Shown piece after piece: positions 63,836 to 64,000 of a stretch of 64,000 nt of DNA. The notes beneath the pieces are model-generated. The model did not search any database, was not told the DNA's origin, and saw only the letters and a list, made by a program, of their open reading frames with translations. The translations under genes and the position numbers were made by a program. How positions within the stretch are numbered: position 1 is the stretch's first letter; every line of letters begins with the position of its first letter. Origin of the DNA: Agromyces badenianii (GTDB taxonomy: Bacteria > Actinomycetota > Actinomycetes > Actinomycetales > Microbacteriaceae). The stretch lies in the NCBI RefSeq assembly GCF_003070885.1, contig NZ_CP028913.1, forward strand, positions 806,001 to 870,000, written 5' to 3'.

Positions 63836-64000
63836 GTGTTCGGTCTGACGTTCGAGAAGCTCCTCATCATCGGGGTGATCGCCGTCTTCCTGCTCGGCCC
63901 CGAGCGCCTGCCGCACTACGCGGCCCAGCTCGGCCGTCTCGTGCGCTCGCTGCGCGACATGGCGAACGGGGCGAAAGACCGCATGCGCGATGAGATGGGC
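63836..64000 (+). CDS. tatB: Sec-independent translocase TatB-like protein, N-terminal part (cut by window edge)
   Basis: 55 residues visible: MFGLTFEKLLIIGVIAVFLLGPERLPHYAAQLGRLVRSLRDMANG and a Lys/Arg/Asp/Glu stretch. One N-terminal membrane helix, the GPERLP hinge and an amphipathic helix are those of TatB (GPERLP favours TatB over TatA). It is part of the twin-arginine export system for folded proteins. The C-terminal tail is beyond the window. Confidence 0.88.
   Translation, partial: MFGLTFEKLLIIGVIAVFLLGPERLPHYAAQLGRLVRSLRDMANGAKDRMRDEMG

Overview
This window is chromosomal DNA from a high-GC actinobacterium. Gene content and habits point to the family Microbacteriaceae (Agromyces/Microbacterium/Leifsonia-like). 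These habits are many leaderless genes (a TANNNT-type -10 box 5-8 nt before ATG or GTG), small families such as DUF6264, DUF6458, DUF6113 and DUF3117, Trp attenuation, and a strongly over-represented GCGGCATCCG word. Genus assignment is inference. I saw no rRNA, tRNA, CRISPR, prophage or classical insertion sequence. Most of the window is ordinary housekeeping chromosome.

Layout. 0-7.4 kb: xseA (cut by the left edge), ispH, a DUF6264 membrane protein with fba, two adjacent but unequal glpX-type FBPase genes, and an MFS exporter. 7.5-15.2 kb: a SIS-domain protein, rmuC, a DEDDh exonuclease, a methyltransferase fused end to end with the remains of an EamA transporter, ychF, a stand-alone LysR-type HTH, NIPSNAP, a protein with a degenerate J-like domain, CsbD and DUF6458. 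15.2-19.3 kb: two Fpg/Nei glycosylases, an ABC-F protein and a coiled-coil membrane protein. 19.3-26.6 kb: a fused TrpE-TrpG type (PhzE-like) enzyme preceded by a WW leader peptide and terminator, a PrmC-like methyltransferase, a phosphoribosyltransferase, a substrate-binding/VWA protein with a structured 5' UTR, and a DHA2 exporter. 26.7-32.6 kb: an NAD operon (nrtR-nadA-nadB-two micro-ORFs-nadC-nifS-small ORF) in which nearly every junction is translationally coupled.

32.7-34 kb holds a DUF559-type nuclease gene bracketed by related palindromes whose outer arms form 19-bp inverted repeats, a candidate small mobile element. 34-38.9 kb: a tandem glycine riboswitch driving gcvT-gcvH-gcvP. 38.9-41.4 kb: a compact ECF sigma system. 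The sigma/anti-sigma operon, a divergent DUF2231 membrane protein and a secreted lipoprotein all carry the same TGAACC-N16-CGT promoter. 41.4-48.6 kb: small proteins, a CPBP membrane protein and a dipeptide ABC transporter (dppA, dppB, dppC, fused dppDF). 48.8-64 kb: typA, an M23 peptidase, enoyl-CoA hydratase, a lipoprotein and DUF6113 pair, ferredoxin-dapC, gltA, a penicillin acylase, divergent dapD/dapE, a GT-C type membrane protein, DUF3117, an O-methyltransferase and the start of tatB.

The genes group into central carbon metabolism (fba, glpX, gltA), lysine and cell-wall precursors (dapC, dapD, dapE), NAD synthesis, glycine catabolism, tryptophan-linked chorismate use, and envelope or stress responses. 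Three genes (dppB, gltA, the acylase) are broken by single-base insertions in this sequence. Because gltA is among them, sequencing or assembly error is at least as likely as real decay.
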